In this document: positions 8,889-17,748 of the stretch, piece after piece | Numbering within the stretch: position 1 is the stretch's first letter | Layout: each line of letters opens with the position of its first letter | Assembly: GCF_017744015.1 (NCBI RefSeq) | Contig: NZ_JAGHRA010000003.1 | Location: 124,001 to 188,000 of the forward strand | Direction of reading: 5' to 3' | DNA length: 64,000 nt | From: Paracoccus sp. R12_2 | GTDB taxonomy: Bacteria; Pseudomonadota; Alphaproteobacteria; Rhodobacterales; Rhodobacteraceae | Translations under genes and position numbers: made by a program | The notes under the pieces: model-generated | What the model was told of the DNA's origin: nothing | Database searches by the model: none | Seen by the model: the letters and a program-made list of their open reading frames with translations, nothing else

Positions 8889-9443
8889 ATGCAGCTTACC
8901 AATCGTCAGACACTTGGCCTCAGCCCGGCCCGCGCCATCGGCATCAGCCTGGTCGCCGCCGCCCTGATCACGCTGAGCGCCAAGACCCAGGTTCCGTTCT
9001 GGCCGGTCCCGATGACGCTGCAAACCATGGCGGTCATGGCGATCGCGGCGGCGCTGGGGCCACGGCTGGGGCTTGCCGCCTATCTGACCTATCTGGGCGC
9101 GGGGCTTGCGGGCTTGCCGGTCTTCGCCGGATCGCCCGAACGCGGCATCGGGCTGGCATATGCGCTGGGTCCGACGGGCGGCTTCCTGATCGGCATGGCG
9201 CTGATGGCGTTGGTGACCGGGTGGCTGGCGCAGGGCCGCGCATTGGTCGGGTGCATGGTCGCGATGCTGGCCGGGATCGCGTTGGTCTATGCCTGCGGGC
9301 TTGCATGGCTGTCGGCCTTTGTTCCCGCCGACAAGCTGCTGGCCGCAGGCTTTACCCCGTTCATTCTGGGCGATCTGGTCAAGATCGTGCTGGCCGCCCT
9401 GCTGATCGAAGGCGGGCTGCGCCTGCGCGCCCTGCGCCGCTGA
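8889..9443 (+). CDS. bioY: Biotin transporter substrate-binding subunit BioY
   Basis: The protein has 184 residues, starts at ATG 8889 and is preceded by GGAGGGAT. It is an integral membrane protein with about six helices. The family motifs are visible: KTQVPFWPVPMTLQTMAVM, LAAYLTYLGAGLAGLPVF, and GPTGGFLIG. BioY is the S-component that binds biotin with high affinity; it can work alone or with an ECF module. No bioM or bioN follows, and a terminator lies directly downstream, so it is a single-gene unit here. It would scavenge biotin for carboxylases. Confidence 0.93.
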   Translation: MQLTNRQTLGLSPARAIGISLVAAALITLSAKTQVPFWPVPMTLQTMAVMAIAAALGPRLGLAAYLTYLGAGLAGLPVFAGSPERGIGLAYALGPTGGFLIGMALMALVTGWLAQGRALVGCMVAMLAGIALVYACGLAWLSAFVPADKLLAAGFTPFILGDLVKIVLAALLIEGGLRLRALRR

Positions 9444-9468
9444 TCCCGCAATCAGGCGATGGCAGTCA

Positions 9469-9498
9469 GGCGCGGGTCCGATCGGCCCGCGCCTTTTT
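9469..9498 (+). terminator. Rho-independent terminator after bioY
   Basis: An 8-bp stem GGCGCGGG / CCCGCGCC (9469-9476 and 9486-9493) encloses a 9-nt loop and is followed by TTTTT. It separates bioY from the MOSC-pdxY group. Confidence 0.85.
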
Positions 9499-9518
9499 AT
9501 TGACCAGCCCCGGAACAC

Positions 9519-10202
9519 ATGATGGCATCCCCGACCCTGCTGACCGGCAAGGCCAGCCCGCTGCCCGGAAGCAGACTTCTCAGCGGAATCGCGAAGATCC
9601 CCGCAACTGCGCCGCTGACACTGACCCCGACAGGGTTCGAGGGCGATCAGCAGGCAGACCTTCGCGTGCATGGCGGCCCCGAAAAGGCGCTGCACCACTA
9701 TCCACGCGATCACTATGCGACATGGAACGACGAGATCGGCCCCCTGCCCCTGTTGAACGCAACGGGCGCCTTCGGCGAAAACATCTCGCTGACAGGGATG
9801 ACCGAGGCCGATGTGGCAGTGGGCGACATCTTCCGGATAGGCACAGCGCTGGTGCAGGTCAGTCAGGGGCGGCAGCCTTGCTGGAAGCTGAACCTGCGTT
9901 TCGGGGTTCCCGACATGGCCCGCAGGGTCCAGCGCACAGGACGGACGGGCTGGTATTACCGGGTGCTGCAATCCGGAATCGTTGCACCGGGCGATCGGCT
10001 GAAACTGGTCGACCGGCTTGCGCCAGACTGGTCCATCGCGCGACTGTGGCGGGTGATGTATGTCGACCGGATAAACGCGCAGGATCTGGCCGCGATGGCG
10101 GATCTGGATGTTCTGGCCGATGGCTGGCGCCGCCATGCCGCCAGACGCCTTGAACGCGGCCGCGTCGAGGACTGGACTGCAAGGCTTGAGGGACCGCAAT
10201 GA
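9519..10202 (+). CDS. MOSC domain-containing protein (YiiM-like)
   Basis: The protein has 227 residues. The MOSC core is clear: GFEGDQQADLRVHGGPEKAL, HYATWND, AFGENISLTGM, VGDIFRIG, and the cysteine motif QGRQPCWKLNLRF. MOSC domains relate to molybdenum cofactor sulfurases; YiiM-like members carry Moco and act in reductive detoxification of N-hydroxylated bases. Two ATGs (9519 and 9522) are possible starts and neither has a strong ribosome binding site. The gene overlaps pdxY by 4 nt, so they are translated together. Confidence 0.85.
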   Translation: MMASPTLLTGKASPLPGSRLLSGIAKIPATAPLTLTPTGFEGDQQADLRVHGGPEKALHHYPRDHYATWNDEIGPLPLLNATGAFGENISLTGMTEADVAVGDIFRIGTALVQVSQGRQPCWKLNLRFGVPDMARRVQRTGRTGWYYRVLQSGIVAPGDRLKLVDRLAPDWSIARLWRVMYVDRINAQDLAAMADLDVLADGWRRHAARRLERGRVEDWTARLEGPQ

Positions 10203-11047
10203 CCGACCATGACCGCCCGCCGCTGGTGATCTCGATTCAAAGTCAGGTGGTGCACGGCCATGTCGGCAACTCGGCCGCGGTGTTTCCGATGCAGGCCGCG
10301 GGCCTTGAGGTCGCGGCAATCCCCACGGTGCTGTTCTCGAACACCCCGGATTACGAGACGCTGCGCGGCGCGCCGCTGCCTCCCGATCTGTTCGCGGACC
10401 TGCTGCGTGGCGCGGAAGAACGCGGGTTGCCGGATCGCGCGGCATGGCTGGTCACAGGCTATATCGGATCGGTGGACGTGGCCTTGATGACGGTCGAGTT
10501 CGTTGCGCGGTGCAAGACCCGCAATCCCGCGCTGCGCTATCTGTGCGACCCGGTGATGGGCGACCACGCGCCGGGGCTGTACGTTCCACAGGCAATCGCG
10601 GAAGTCCTGCGCAAGCGGCTATTACCGCTGGCCGATCTGGCCACGCCGAATTCCTTCGAACTGGGGTATCTGACAGATCAACCGATCGACACGTTGGACG
10701 ATCTTCACGCGGCAGCGCGGTCCCTGTCATTGGCTGAACGCGCCCAGCTGGTCGCCACGGGGTGCGAATTGCGCGATACCGCAGCCGGACAACTGGAAAG
10801 CGTGATCCTGGGGCCAGAGGGCTTCAGCCGGCATCCGACGTCGATGTTGCCCGTGTCCCTCCCCGGAACCGGAGATCTGTTCGCGGGGCTGATCGTGGCG
10901 GCACTGGGGCGCGGATACACGCTGATGCAGGCTGTTGATCAGGCGCAGGCGCTGACCGGGATGGCGATGTCGCATGCCGCCCGCATCGGCGCGCGAGAGG
11001 TCGTCCTGTCCGCGCCCGAATTTCGTGGCGCCCTGCTGCGGATGTGA
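10199..11047 (+). CDS. pdxY: Pyridoxal kinase
   Basis: The protein has 282 residues of the ribokinase-like PdxY/PdxK family. ISIQSQVVHGHVGNSAAVFPMQ at the N-terminus is diagnostic, and YLCDPVMGD and the anion-hole motif GTGDLFAGLIV with the catalytic Asp are present. It phosphorylates pyridoxal with ATP to make pyridoxal 5'-phosphate. The ATG overlaps the MOSC stop (ATGA). PLP is used by EctB in the operon 3 kb downstream, though no direct link is implied. Confidence 0.93.
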   Translation: MTDHDRPPLVISIQSQVVHGHVGNSAAVFPMQAAGLEVAAIPTVLFSNTPDYETLRGAPLPPDLFADLLRGAEERGLPDRAAWLVTGYIGSVDVALMTVEFVARCKTRNPALRYLCDPVMGDHAPGLYVPQAIAEVLRKRLLPLADLATPNSFELGYLTDQPIDTLDDLHAAARSLSLAERAQLVATGCELRDTAAGQLESVILGPEGFSRHPTSMLPVSLPGTGDLFAGLIVAALGRGYTLMQAVDQAQALTGMAMSHAARIGAREVVLSAPEFRGALLRM

Positions 11048-11118
11048 CCCTGCGTCACGCTTTGCATCATCCAGGCCGACCGCCACACTTCTCCAAGGAA
11101 CAGGGGGGACACATCGGC

Positions 11119-11580
11119 ATGACGGACACCGAACTGGACCGGGCGGTCATCCGCAAGATCCGCGAAAGCTTCGATCGCCAGGGCCTGATGCGCCATCTTG
11201 GCGCGCGGATCGCGGAAATCAGCGCCGGGGTTGTGACCCTGCACCTGCCCTTTCGGAAGGAACTGACCCAGCAGCACGGTTTCTTCCATGCGGGTGCGAC
11301 ATCGGCCATCGCGGATTCGGCTGGCGGATATGCCGGTTTCACGCTTTTCCCCGAAAACACCGAGGTTCTGACGACCGAATTCAAGCTGAACCTCATCAAC
11401 CCGGCACGCGGCGATCTGCTGGAGGCCACGGGGCGCGTCATCAAGGCCGGTCGTACGCTGACAATCTGCCAGCTTGATGTCTGGGGCGTGACGGGCACCG
11501 CCAGAACGCATTGCGCGACAGGCCTTCAGACATTGATCCGGGTGCAGGCGAACCCGCCGGGCGGCGCAGATCGCGGCTGA
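11119..11580 (+). CDS. PaaI-family hotdog thioesterase
   Basis: The protein has 153 residues. The start at 11119 is chosen because it follows a purine-rich AGGGGGGA; an upstream in-frame start at 11044 would overlap pdxY and has no family similarity. The hotdog motif is QQHGFFHAGATSAIADSAGGY, the PaaI-type helix with the catalytic Asp. Such enzymes hydrolyse acyl-CoA thioesters. It lies in the same direction as pdxY and the downstream dehydrogenase, with gaps of about 70 nt. The substrate cannot be predicted. Confidence 0.85.
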   Translation: MTDTELDRAVIRKIRESFDRQGLMRHLGARIAEISAGVVTLHLPFRKELTQQHGFFHAGATSAIADSAGGYAGFTLFPENTEVLTTEFKLNLINPARGDLLEATGRVIKAGRTLTICQLDVWGVTGTARTHCATGLQTLIRVQANPPGGADRG

Positions 11581-11648
11581 CCCCGTGACAGCGCCCGGCC
11601 GGTGGCCTATGGATGGCGCTAACACAATCAAGGCACGAGGCGCAGGAT

Positions 11649-13043
11649 ATGGGCGAGGCAAGGATCGGATTGATCGGGCTGGGAACGATGGGCGCGGCGT
11701 TGGCGATGAACATCGCAGAGAAGGGCTTTCCCATCGCCGTCTGGAACCGCACGTCCAGCGTCACGCAGGATTTCCATTCTAATGCCGGCGATCTGGCCGA
11801 CCGGATCGTGCCGACCCGGACGCTGGCCGAGTTGGTGGATGCGATTGCGGCACCGCGCACCATCATCCTGATGGTGCCCGCCGGACAGCCAGTGGATGAA
11901 CAGCTGGAGGCCCTGTCACCGCTGCTTGGCGCCGATGATCTGGTCATCGACGCGGGCAATGCCGATTTTCATGACACCACGCGCCGCGCGAATTCGGATC
12001 TGCCCTTCGGCTTCATGGGCATGGGCGTGTCTGGGGGTGAGGAAGGGGCGCGGCACGGCCCGTCGATCATGGCAGGCGGCACACCGGAACAATGGGATCG
12101 CGTCGCGCCCGTCCTGACCGCCATCGCCGCCAAGGCCGAGGACGGGACAGCCTGCGCCGCGCGGATGGGCGTCGAGGGCGCAGGCCATTTCGTCAAGATG
12201 GTGCATAATGGCATCGAATACGCCGACATGCAGATGATCGCCGAAATCTATGGGCTAATGCGTGACGGCATGACGATGGATGCGGCCGCGATCTCGAAGG
12301 TCTTTGACGGCTGGAACGACGGCCCGCTGCAGTCCTATCTGATCGAGATTTCGGCCAAGGTCACGGCTGCGAAGGATCCCCATGGCGACATGCCGATGGT
12401 GGACATGATCCTGGATCGTGCGGGGCAGAAAGGCACCGGGCGCTGGACCGCCATCGAGGCGCAGCATCTGGCGGCGCCGATCCCGGTGATCGAGGCGGCG
12501 GTGATGGCCCGCAACGTTTCGGCCCGGCTGGAGGATCGGCGGGCGGGCGAAGACCGGTTCGGCGCCGCGCCCGGCCCGTGCGGCTTTGCCCCCGCGACGA
12601 TGGAACAGGCGCTGATCGCCGGGAAGATCCTATGCTATGCGCAGGGCTTTTCCATGATCGCCGCGGCGTCCGACAAGTTCGACTGGTCGCTGCCGCTGCC
12701 GGAAATCGCGCGGATCTGGCGGGCGGGATGCATCATCCGGTCGGCGATGCTGAACGACATGGCTGACGCGCTGGCCGATCATCCCGACCGAAATCTGGTG
12801 ATGGCGCCGCATTTCGCCGAACTGGTCGAGGCCGCGCTGCCGGCGCTGCGGCAGGTCGTGTCGCAAGGACTGGCCGCGGGCCATGCCCTGCCCGCCCTGG
12901 CAAACGGCCTGATGTGGTTCGACATGATGCGCACCGCACGCGGCACCGCCAACATGATCCAGGCACAGCGCGACTTCTTCGGTGCCCACGGTTTCGAACG
13001 AACGGACGGAAACCCGGACAAGCACGGCCCCTGGAGCGCGTGA
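11649..13043 (+). CDS. gnd: 6-phosphogluconate dehydrogenase, decarboxylating
   Basis: The protein has 464 residues when started at ATG 11649. The Rossmann motif GLIGLGTMGAALAMN comes directly after the start, followed by MVPAGQPVD, the SGGEEGARHGPSIMAGG block and the catalytic Lys in GHFVKMVHNGIEYADMQM. These are hallmarks of the full-length dimeric enzyme that oxidises 6-phosphogluconate to ribulose 5-phosphate with release of CO2. No other pentose phosphate gene is adjacent. A start at 11613 is possible but adds 12 residues before the Rossmann fold. Confidence 0.93.
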   Translation: MGEARIGLIGLGTMGAALAMNIAEKGFPIAVWNRTSSVTQDFHSNAGDLADRIVPTRTLAELVDAIAAPRTIILMVPAGQPVDEQLEALSPLLGADDLVIDAGNADFHDTTRRANSDLPFGFMGMGVSGGEEGARHGPSIMAGGTPEQWDRVAPVLTAIAAKAEDGTACAARMGVEGAGHFVKMVHNGIEYADMQMIAEIYGLMRDGMTMDAAAISKVFDGWNDGPLQSYLIEISAKVTAAKDPHGDMPMVDMILDRAGQKGTGRWTAIEAQHLAAPIPVIEAAVMARNVSARLEDRRAGEDRFGAAPGPCGFAPATMEQALIAGKILCYAQGFSMIAAASDKFDWSLPLPEIARIWRAGCIIRSAMLNDMADALADHPDRNLVMAPHFAELVEAALPALRQVVSQGLAAGHALPALANGLMWFDMMRTARGTANMIQAQRDFFGAHGFERTDGNPDKHGPWSA

Positions 13044-13065
13044 CGGACGGACCGCTTGCCCCCGG

Positions 13066-13572
13066 TCAGGCCCGGGGGCGGCCCATTCGGATATCGCCGG
13101 TCGCCAGCACCGGCGCCGCGTCGATGCCTTCGGCGTTCAGCATCGCCGCGACACGTTCCAGACTGGCGATCATCATGGCCTGTTCCCAATCGGCCATCGC
13201 CCCGAAGCCTTGGACGAACTGCTGCTGCAGCGCATTCGGCGCAGTCCGCAACGCCTCGGCACCCTCGGGCGTGATCACCACATCTGTCTGCCTGCGGTCG
13301 GATGCGGACCGATGCCGCGCGACATAACCGCGCCTGACGAGTTGATCGACCAGCGCGGTGACGGTCGCCTGACTGACCCCCATCTGATGGGCCAGCGCCG
13401 TGGGCGTCGCACCGTCGCGATCACGCAGGGCCAACAGCTGCAGGACACGCAGCTTCGCCGGCGTCAGACCCACCGACTGCGCCAGATCGCGTTCATACAG
13501 CTCGGTCGCGCGCAGGATACGCCTTAGCGCAATCAGCGCGTCGTCAATGCGATCAGGATCGGTCTTGCTCAT
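13066..13572 (-). CDS. ectR: MarR-family regulator of ectoine genes (EctR-like)
   Basis: The protein has 168 residues from ATG 13572. The winged-helix core is typical of MarR: LTPAKLRVLQLLALRDRDGATPTALA as the HTH region and the wing RRGYVARHRSASDRRQTDVVIT with the DxRxxxV-type signature. It is divergent from ectA, the position occupied by EctR1 in halotolerant methylotrophs and many alphaproteobacteria, where it represses the ect operon and itself. Two palindromes in the shared promoter region are candidate binding sites. The name rests on position and family; the signal that relieves repression is unknown. Confidence 0.85.
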   Translation of the reverse strand: MSKTDPDRIDDALIALRRILRATELYERDLAQSVGLTPAKLRVLQLLALRDRDGATPTALAHQMGVSQATVTALVDQLVRRGYVARHRSASDRRQTDVVITPEGAEALRTAPNALQQQFVQGFGAMADWEQAMMIASLERVAAMLNAEGIDAAPVLATGDIRMGRPRA

Positions 13573-13796
13573 GCCGGAATGATGCCCATGACGCGAATTT
13601 AGTTCAATCCACAAAGCAAACCGGGGCAAATAATTTGCTTGACTAAGCGATTTTTCGGCACTCTCGGCGCCAAACAGCTACAAAACCCTTTTGTTCATAG
13701 CTATTTAGCTGATTTAGGGCATTATTTCACGATTCGGTTGCAACCTGAGGGCGGCTTTACTAGTTAGTTAGCCGAAGCAATTGAGGATCAGATCGC
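13573..13796. promoter_or_regulatory. Divergent ectR-ectA control region with two palindromes
   Basis: This 224-nt region is AT-rich. It contains the perfect palindrome GCAAAT-A-ATTTGC (13626-13638) near ectR and the inverted repeat AGCTA-TT-TAGCT (13699-13710) nearer ectA. A possible ectA promoter is TTGCAA (13738-13743), 17 nt, TAGTTA (13761-13766). MarR dimers bind short AT-rich palindromes, so both repeats are plausible EctR sites. Confidence 0.5.
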
Positions 13797-14345
13797 ATGC
13801 CCAAGGACATGGCTGACATTGAAACGCTGCGCCCCCGGACGCTGACACTTCGCAAACCAACCAGCGAGGACGGCTCTGCAATCTGGGATCTTGTTCGTTC
13901 CTGCAAGCCGCTGGACGAAAATTCCATGTACTGCAATATCGTGCAGGCCGAGCATTTCAGCGACACCTGTGTCGTCGCCGAACTGGAAGGCGACATCGTC
14001 GGCTGGATCTCGGGACACATGATCCCGAACGAGGACGCATTGTTCGTATGGCAGGTGGCCGTCAGCCCCAAGGCGCGTGGTCTTGGTCTGGGCCGCAGAA
14101 TGCTGCAACATCTGATCGGCCGCGAGGCCTGCGCCGAAGCCAACCAGCTGAACACGACGATCACCAAGGATAATGAGGCATCGTGGGCGCTGTTCCGCAG
14201 CTTTGCCAAGCATGTTGGCGGCGATCTGTCCGATGAGGCGCATTACAAGCGCGAAGAGCATTTCGACGGCAAGCACGCCACCGAACACATGGTGACGATC
14301 ACGCTGCCCGAAGAGGATGATACCGATAGCGCGGACGCCGCCTGA
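13797..14345 (+). CDS. ectA: L-2,4-diaminobutyrate N-acetyltransferase
   Basis: The protein has 182 residues of the GNAT fold. LRKPTSEDGSAIWDLV and CKPLDENSMYCNIVQAEHF are EctA signatures, and the acetyl-CoA loop is GLGLGRRMLQHLI preceded by WQVAVSPKARG. It acetylates diaminobutyrate at the gamma amine, the second ectoine-specific step. It is first in ectA-ectB-ectC-ask. Its first seven codons are nearly identical to those of ectB. Confidence 0.96.
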   Translation: MPKDMADIETLRPRTLTLRKPTSEDGSAIWDLVRSCKPLDENSMYCNIVQAEHFSDTCVVAELEGDIVGWISGHMIPNEDALFVWQVAVSPKARGLGLGRRMLQHLIGREACAEANQLNTTITKDNEASWALFRSFAKHVGGDLSDEAHYKREEHFDGKHATEHMVTITLPEEDDTDSADAA

Positions 14346-14400
14346 TCGATCCTCGAACCACTGAAATTCTAGAACGCACCACGGTGCGAAAGGAAAACCT

Positions 14401-15687
14401 ATGCCTAAGGACATGGTTGACATGACCGACATCTTCACTCGACGCGAAAGCGAAGCGCGATCCTATTGCCGCGGCATTCCCGCCGTCTTCACCAAGGCAA
14501 GCGGGTCTGTTCTGACCGGCAATGACGGCACGGAATACATCGACTTTCTGGCCGGCTGTTCCTCGTTGAACTACGGTCACAACGACCCCGACATGAAATC
14601 GGCGCTGGTCGAGCACATCACCGGTGACGGCATCGCCCACGGGCTGGACCTTCACACGACCACCAAGGCCGACTTCCTGAGTGCATTCGACAGTCACATC
14701 CTGACACCGCGCAACATGGACCACCGGGTCATGTTCATGGGGCCGACCGGTGCGAACGCGGTCGAGGCCGCGATGAAGATCGCCCGGAAGAAGACCGGAC
14801 GCACGAATATCGTCGCCTTCACCAACGGCTTCCACGGCGTCACCATGGGCGCGCTTGCGGCGACCGGCAATGGATATCACCGCGGCGGCGCCGGCATGGA
14901 TACGCAAGGCGTGACCCGCATGCCCTATGACGGCTTTGCCGACGGGGTGGACGGCGCGGAACTGCTGGACCTGATGCTGTCGGACGCCTCGGGCGGGATC
15001 GACGCACCGGCTGCGATCATGCTGGAAACCATCCAGGGCGAAGGCGGGCTGAACGCCGCCTCCGGCGACTTCGTGCGCAAGATCGCCGACATCGCCAAGA
15101 AACACGGCGCCCTGCTGATCATCGATGACATTCAGGCCGGTTGCGGACGCTCTGGCACGTTCTTTTCCTTCGAGGAGATGGGCGTGACGCCGGACATCGT
15201 CACCATGGCGAAATCAATCTCGGGCTTTGGCCTGCCCCTGGCCCTGCTGCTGGTGCGTCCCGAACATGACGTGTTCGGCCCGGCGGAACACAACGGCACC
15301 TTCCGTGGCAACACCCATGCCTTCGTGACGGCCCGCGTCGCGATCGAGAAATTCTGGGCCGATGACGCGTTCCAGAAGGAACTGGCCAACAAGGCCAAGC
15401 TGATCGAACGTCGCCTGACCGAGTTGGCGGGTCTGATCCCCGGCGCCTATCTGAAGGGCCGCGGCCTGATGCGGGGCGTCGACGTCGGGTCCGGCGAGTT
15501 GGCCGAAAAGATCTGCGGCCGCGCCTATGACAAGGGTCTGATCATCGAGACCTCGGGCAGCGAGGACGAGGTGGTCAAGGTTCTGGCACCACTGACAACA
15601 CCGGTCGAGACCTTCGAGAAGGGCTTCGACATCCTGATGGATGCGGCCCGCGAAGTTCTTGCAACCACCAATATCGCTGCGGAGTAA
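14401..15687 (+). CDS. ectB: Diaminobutyrate-2-oxoglutarate aminotransferase
   Basis: The protein has 428 residues, a class III PLP-dependent aminotransferase. [55 protein letters not shown] and the PLP lysine in [15 protein letters not shown] are present. It makes L-2,4-diaminobutyrate from aspartate semialdehyde with glutamate as amino donor. The upstream AAAGGAAAA supports the ATG at 14401. An internal ATG at 14422 (MTDIFTRR) is where many homologues begin and has AAGGA 10 nt upstream, so the true start is ambiguous. Confidence 0.95.
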   Translation: MPKDMVDMTDIFTRRESEARSYCRGIPAVFTKASGSVLTGNDGTEYIDFLAGCSSLNYGHNDPDMKSALVEHITGDGIAHGLDLHTTTKADFLSAFDSHILTPRNMDHRVMFMGPTGANAVEAAMKIARKKTGRTNIVAFTNGFHGVTMGALAATGNGYHRGGAGMDTQGVTRMPYDGFADGVDGAELLDLMLSDASGGIDAPAAIMLETIQGEGGLNAASGDFVRKIADIAKKHGALLIIDDIQAGCGRSGTFFSFEEMGVTPDIVTMAKSISGFGLPLALLLVRPEHDVFGPAEHNGTFRGNTHAFVTARVAIEKFWADDAFQKELANKAKLIERRLTELAGLIPGAYLKGRGLMRGVDVGSGELAEKICGRAYDKGLIIETSGSEDEVVKVLAPLTTPVETFEKGFDILMDAAREVLATTNIAAE

Positions 15688-15692
15688 CAGAC

Positions 15693-16085
15693 ATGATCGT
15701 TCGTGATTTCAACAAACTGAAAGACACCGACCGGTCGGTGTCGGATGCGAAATGGAATTCGGTGCGGATGCTGCTGGCCGATGATGGAATGGGCTTTTCG
15801 TTCCACATCACCACGCTGCAGGCCGGGTCGGAACATACCTTCCACTACAAGCATCACTTCGAAAGCGTTTATTGCATGTCCGGACGCGGCTCGATCACCG
15901 ATCTGGCCACCGGCCAGACCCACGAGATCAAGCCGGGTGTGATGTACGCACTGAACCTGAATGACAAGCACACGCTGCGGGCCGAAGAAGAACTGGTCAT
16001 GGCCTGCTGCTTCAACCCGCCCGTGACCGGCAACGAAGTCCACCGCGAAGACGGCTCTTATGCCCCGGTGGAAGAAACGGCGTAA
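15693..16085 (+). CDS. ectC: L-ectoine synthase
   Basis: The protein has 130 residues, a cupin. [16 protein letters not shown] is the standard EctC N-terminus. The cupin metal-binding region is visible in [19 protein letters not shown] and the second motif in [18 protein letters not shown]. It cyclises N-gamma-acetyl-diaminobutyrate to ectoine. It starts 5 nt after ectB. No ectD follows, so 5-hydroxyectoine is not made from this locus. Confidence 0.96.
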   Translation: MIVRDFNKLKDTDRSVSDAKWNSVRMLLADDGMGFSFHITTLQAGSEHTFHYKHHFESVYCMSGRGSITDLATGQTHEIKPGVMYALNLNDKHTLRAEEELVMACCFNPPVTGNEVHREDGSYAPVEETA

Positions 16086-16088
16086 GAC

Positions 16089-17528
16089 ATGGCAGACACC
16101 CAGAAACATCATACGGTCGAGAAGATCGGCGGCACGACGATGTCGCGGGTGGACGAACTGCGTGACACGCTGCTGATCGGCGATCGTGAGGGCAGCGACC
16201 TGTATAACCGGATCTTCGTCGTATCGGCGTTCGGTGGCATCACCAATTTGCTGCTGGAACACAAGAAATCCGGGGAAGCGGGCGTTTATGCCGCCTTCGC
16301 AAATTCTGACGGCGACCATTCCTGGCATCAGGCGCTGGACCGTGTCGAGGCCGAGATGATCGCGGCGCACAAGGCGGTGCTGGATCATCCGGGCGACATC
16401 GAACGCGCCGATGCGTTTGTCCGCGACCGCCTGCTTGGCGCACGCAACTGCCTGATCGACCTTCAGCGCCTGTGTTCCTATGGCCATTTCCGTCTGTCAG
16501 AGCACATGCTGCAAACGCGTGAACTGTTGTCCGGGCTGGGCGAGGCGCATTCAGCCTTCGTCACATCGCTGATGCTTCAGCGTGCCGGCGTGAATGCCCG
16601 ATTCGTCGATCTGTCGGGCTGGCGCGACGAGGGCGACGTGACCCTGGACCAGCGGATCGAAGGCGCCATGTCGGGCGTCGATCCCGCGACCGAGATGCCT
16701 ATCGTCACCGGATATGCGCAATGTGCCGAAGGTCTGATGCGTGAATTCGACCGCGGCTATTCCGAGGTGACGTTCTCGCGTCTGGCCGCCCTGACCGGCG
16801 CGCGCGAGGCGATCATCCACAAGGAATTCCATCTCAGCTCGGCGGATCCGAACCTGGTCGGTCAGGATGCGGTGCGCAAGCTGGGTCGCACGAACTATGA
16901 CGTGGCCGACCAGTTGTCGAATCTGGGGATGGAGGCGATCCACCCGAAAGCCGCCAAGACCCTGCGTCAATCGGGCGTTCCGCTGCGCGTGACCAACGCA
17001 TTCGAACCCCACGATCCGGGCACGTTGATCGACGACCAGCCGGCCGAGAGCCCGGCCGTCGAAATCGTCACCGGGCTGGAACTGTTCGCGCTGGAAGTGT
17101 TCGAACAGGACATGGTGGGCGTGAAAGGCTACGACGCGACGATCATCGACATCCTGACGCGTCACGATGTACGCATCGTGTCGAAGGTGTCGAACGCCAA
17201 TACGATCACGCACTATGTCGACAGCAGCCTGAAAGTGCTTCGCCGGGTCGAGAAGGATCTGCAGGCGAAATACCCGTCTGCCGTCATCACCTCGCGCTCG
17301 ATCGCGATGGTGGCCGCTGTTGGGCGCGATCTGGACACGCTGGCCGTTCTCAGCCGTGGCCTCAACGCTCTGGCCGAGAACGGGCTGGAGGCGATCGGCG
17401 CCACGCAGGGCCCTCGCCCGGTCGATGTCCAGTTCATCGTCGAACGCGAGATCATGAAGCCGGCGATCAAGGCGCTGCATCGCGCGCTGGTCGAATCCGA
17501 CGCGCGGACGGTGCAGAAAGCCGCCTGA
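16089..17528 (+). CDS. ask: Ectoine-type aspartate kinase (Ask_Ect)
   Basis: The protein has 479 residues. The kinase domain opens with HTVEKIGGTTMSR, carrying the conserved KxGGT lysine, and contains VVSAFGGITNLLL. Two ACT-like regions follow near the C-terminus (VGVKGYDATIIDILTRHDVR and a second after VITSRSIAMVAAVG). It begins 3 nt after ectC. Operon-borne aspartate kinases of this class are thought to escape normal amino-acid feedback and supply aspartyl phosphate for ectoine. It is the last gene before a strong terminator. Confidence 0.93.
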   Translation: MADTQKHHTVEKIGGTTMSRVDELRDTLLIGDREGSDLYNRIFVVSAFGGITNLLLEHKKSGEAGVYAAFANSDGDHSWHQALDRVEAEMIAAHKAVLDHPGDIERADAFVRDRLLGARNCLIDLQRLCSYGHFRLSEHMLQTRELLSGLGEAHSAFVTSLMLQRAGVNARFVDLSGWRDEGDVTLDQRIEGAMSGVDPATEMPIVTGYAQCAEGLMREFDRGYSEVTFSRLAALTGAREAIIHKEFHLSSADPNLVGQDAVRKLGRTNYDVADQLSNLGMEAIHPKAAKTLRQSGVPLRVTNAFEPHDPGTLIDDQPAESPAVEIVTGLELFALEVFEQDMVGVKGYDATIIDILTRHDVRIVSKVSNANTITHYVDSSLKVLRRVEKDLQAKYPSAVITSRSIAMVAAVGRDLDTLAVLSRGLNALAENGLEAIGATQGPRPVDVQFIVEREIMKPAIKALHRALVESDARTVQKAA

Positions 17529-17550
17529 TCGCAAAGGACGCAAGATGCGG

Positions 17551-17576
17551 AAAAGGCCCCGGCGACGGGGCCTTTT
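17551..17576 (+). terminator. Rho-independent terminator of the ect operon
   Basis: The stem AAAAGGCCCCG / CGGGGCCTTTTT has a GCGA loop. It starts 22 nt after the ask stop codon and ends in five T residues. Confidence 0.92.
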
Positions 17577-17748
17577 TCATCCGACCAGAGGTCGGGGTTC
17601 ACTTGGTCCACGACGTCAAGCACGCAAGTTCTGCTGGTTGGGGCGGCGAGCCGCAAAGGATACCCGAACGACCACACGGCGTTGTATGCCATATCGTGAA
17701 TGTTGCGAAGTTCGCGGCTCGTGATACCCGCGGTCGACGGTCGCCGCC

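Noticed and set aside
8669-10153. 494-codon plus-strand open frame across bioY and the MOSC gene
   Set aside because: Frame-shifted shadow of two recognised genes, composed largely of Arg, Ala and Pro.
17577-17748. Remnant gene after the ect operon terminator
   Set aside because: Short frames on both strands have no motif; the interval is only 172 nt and is treated as spacer.
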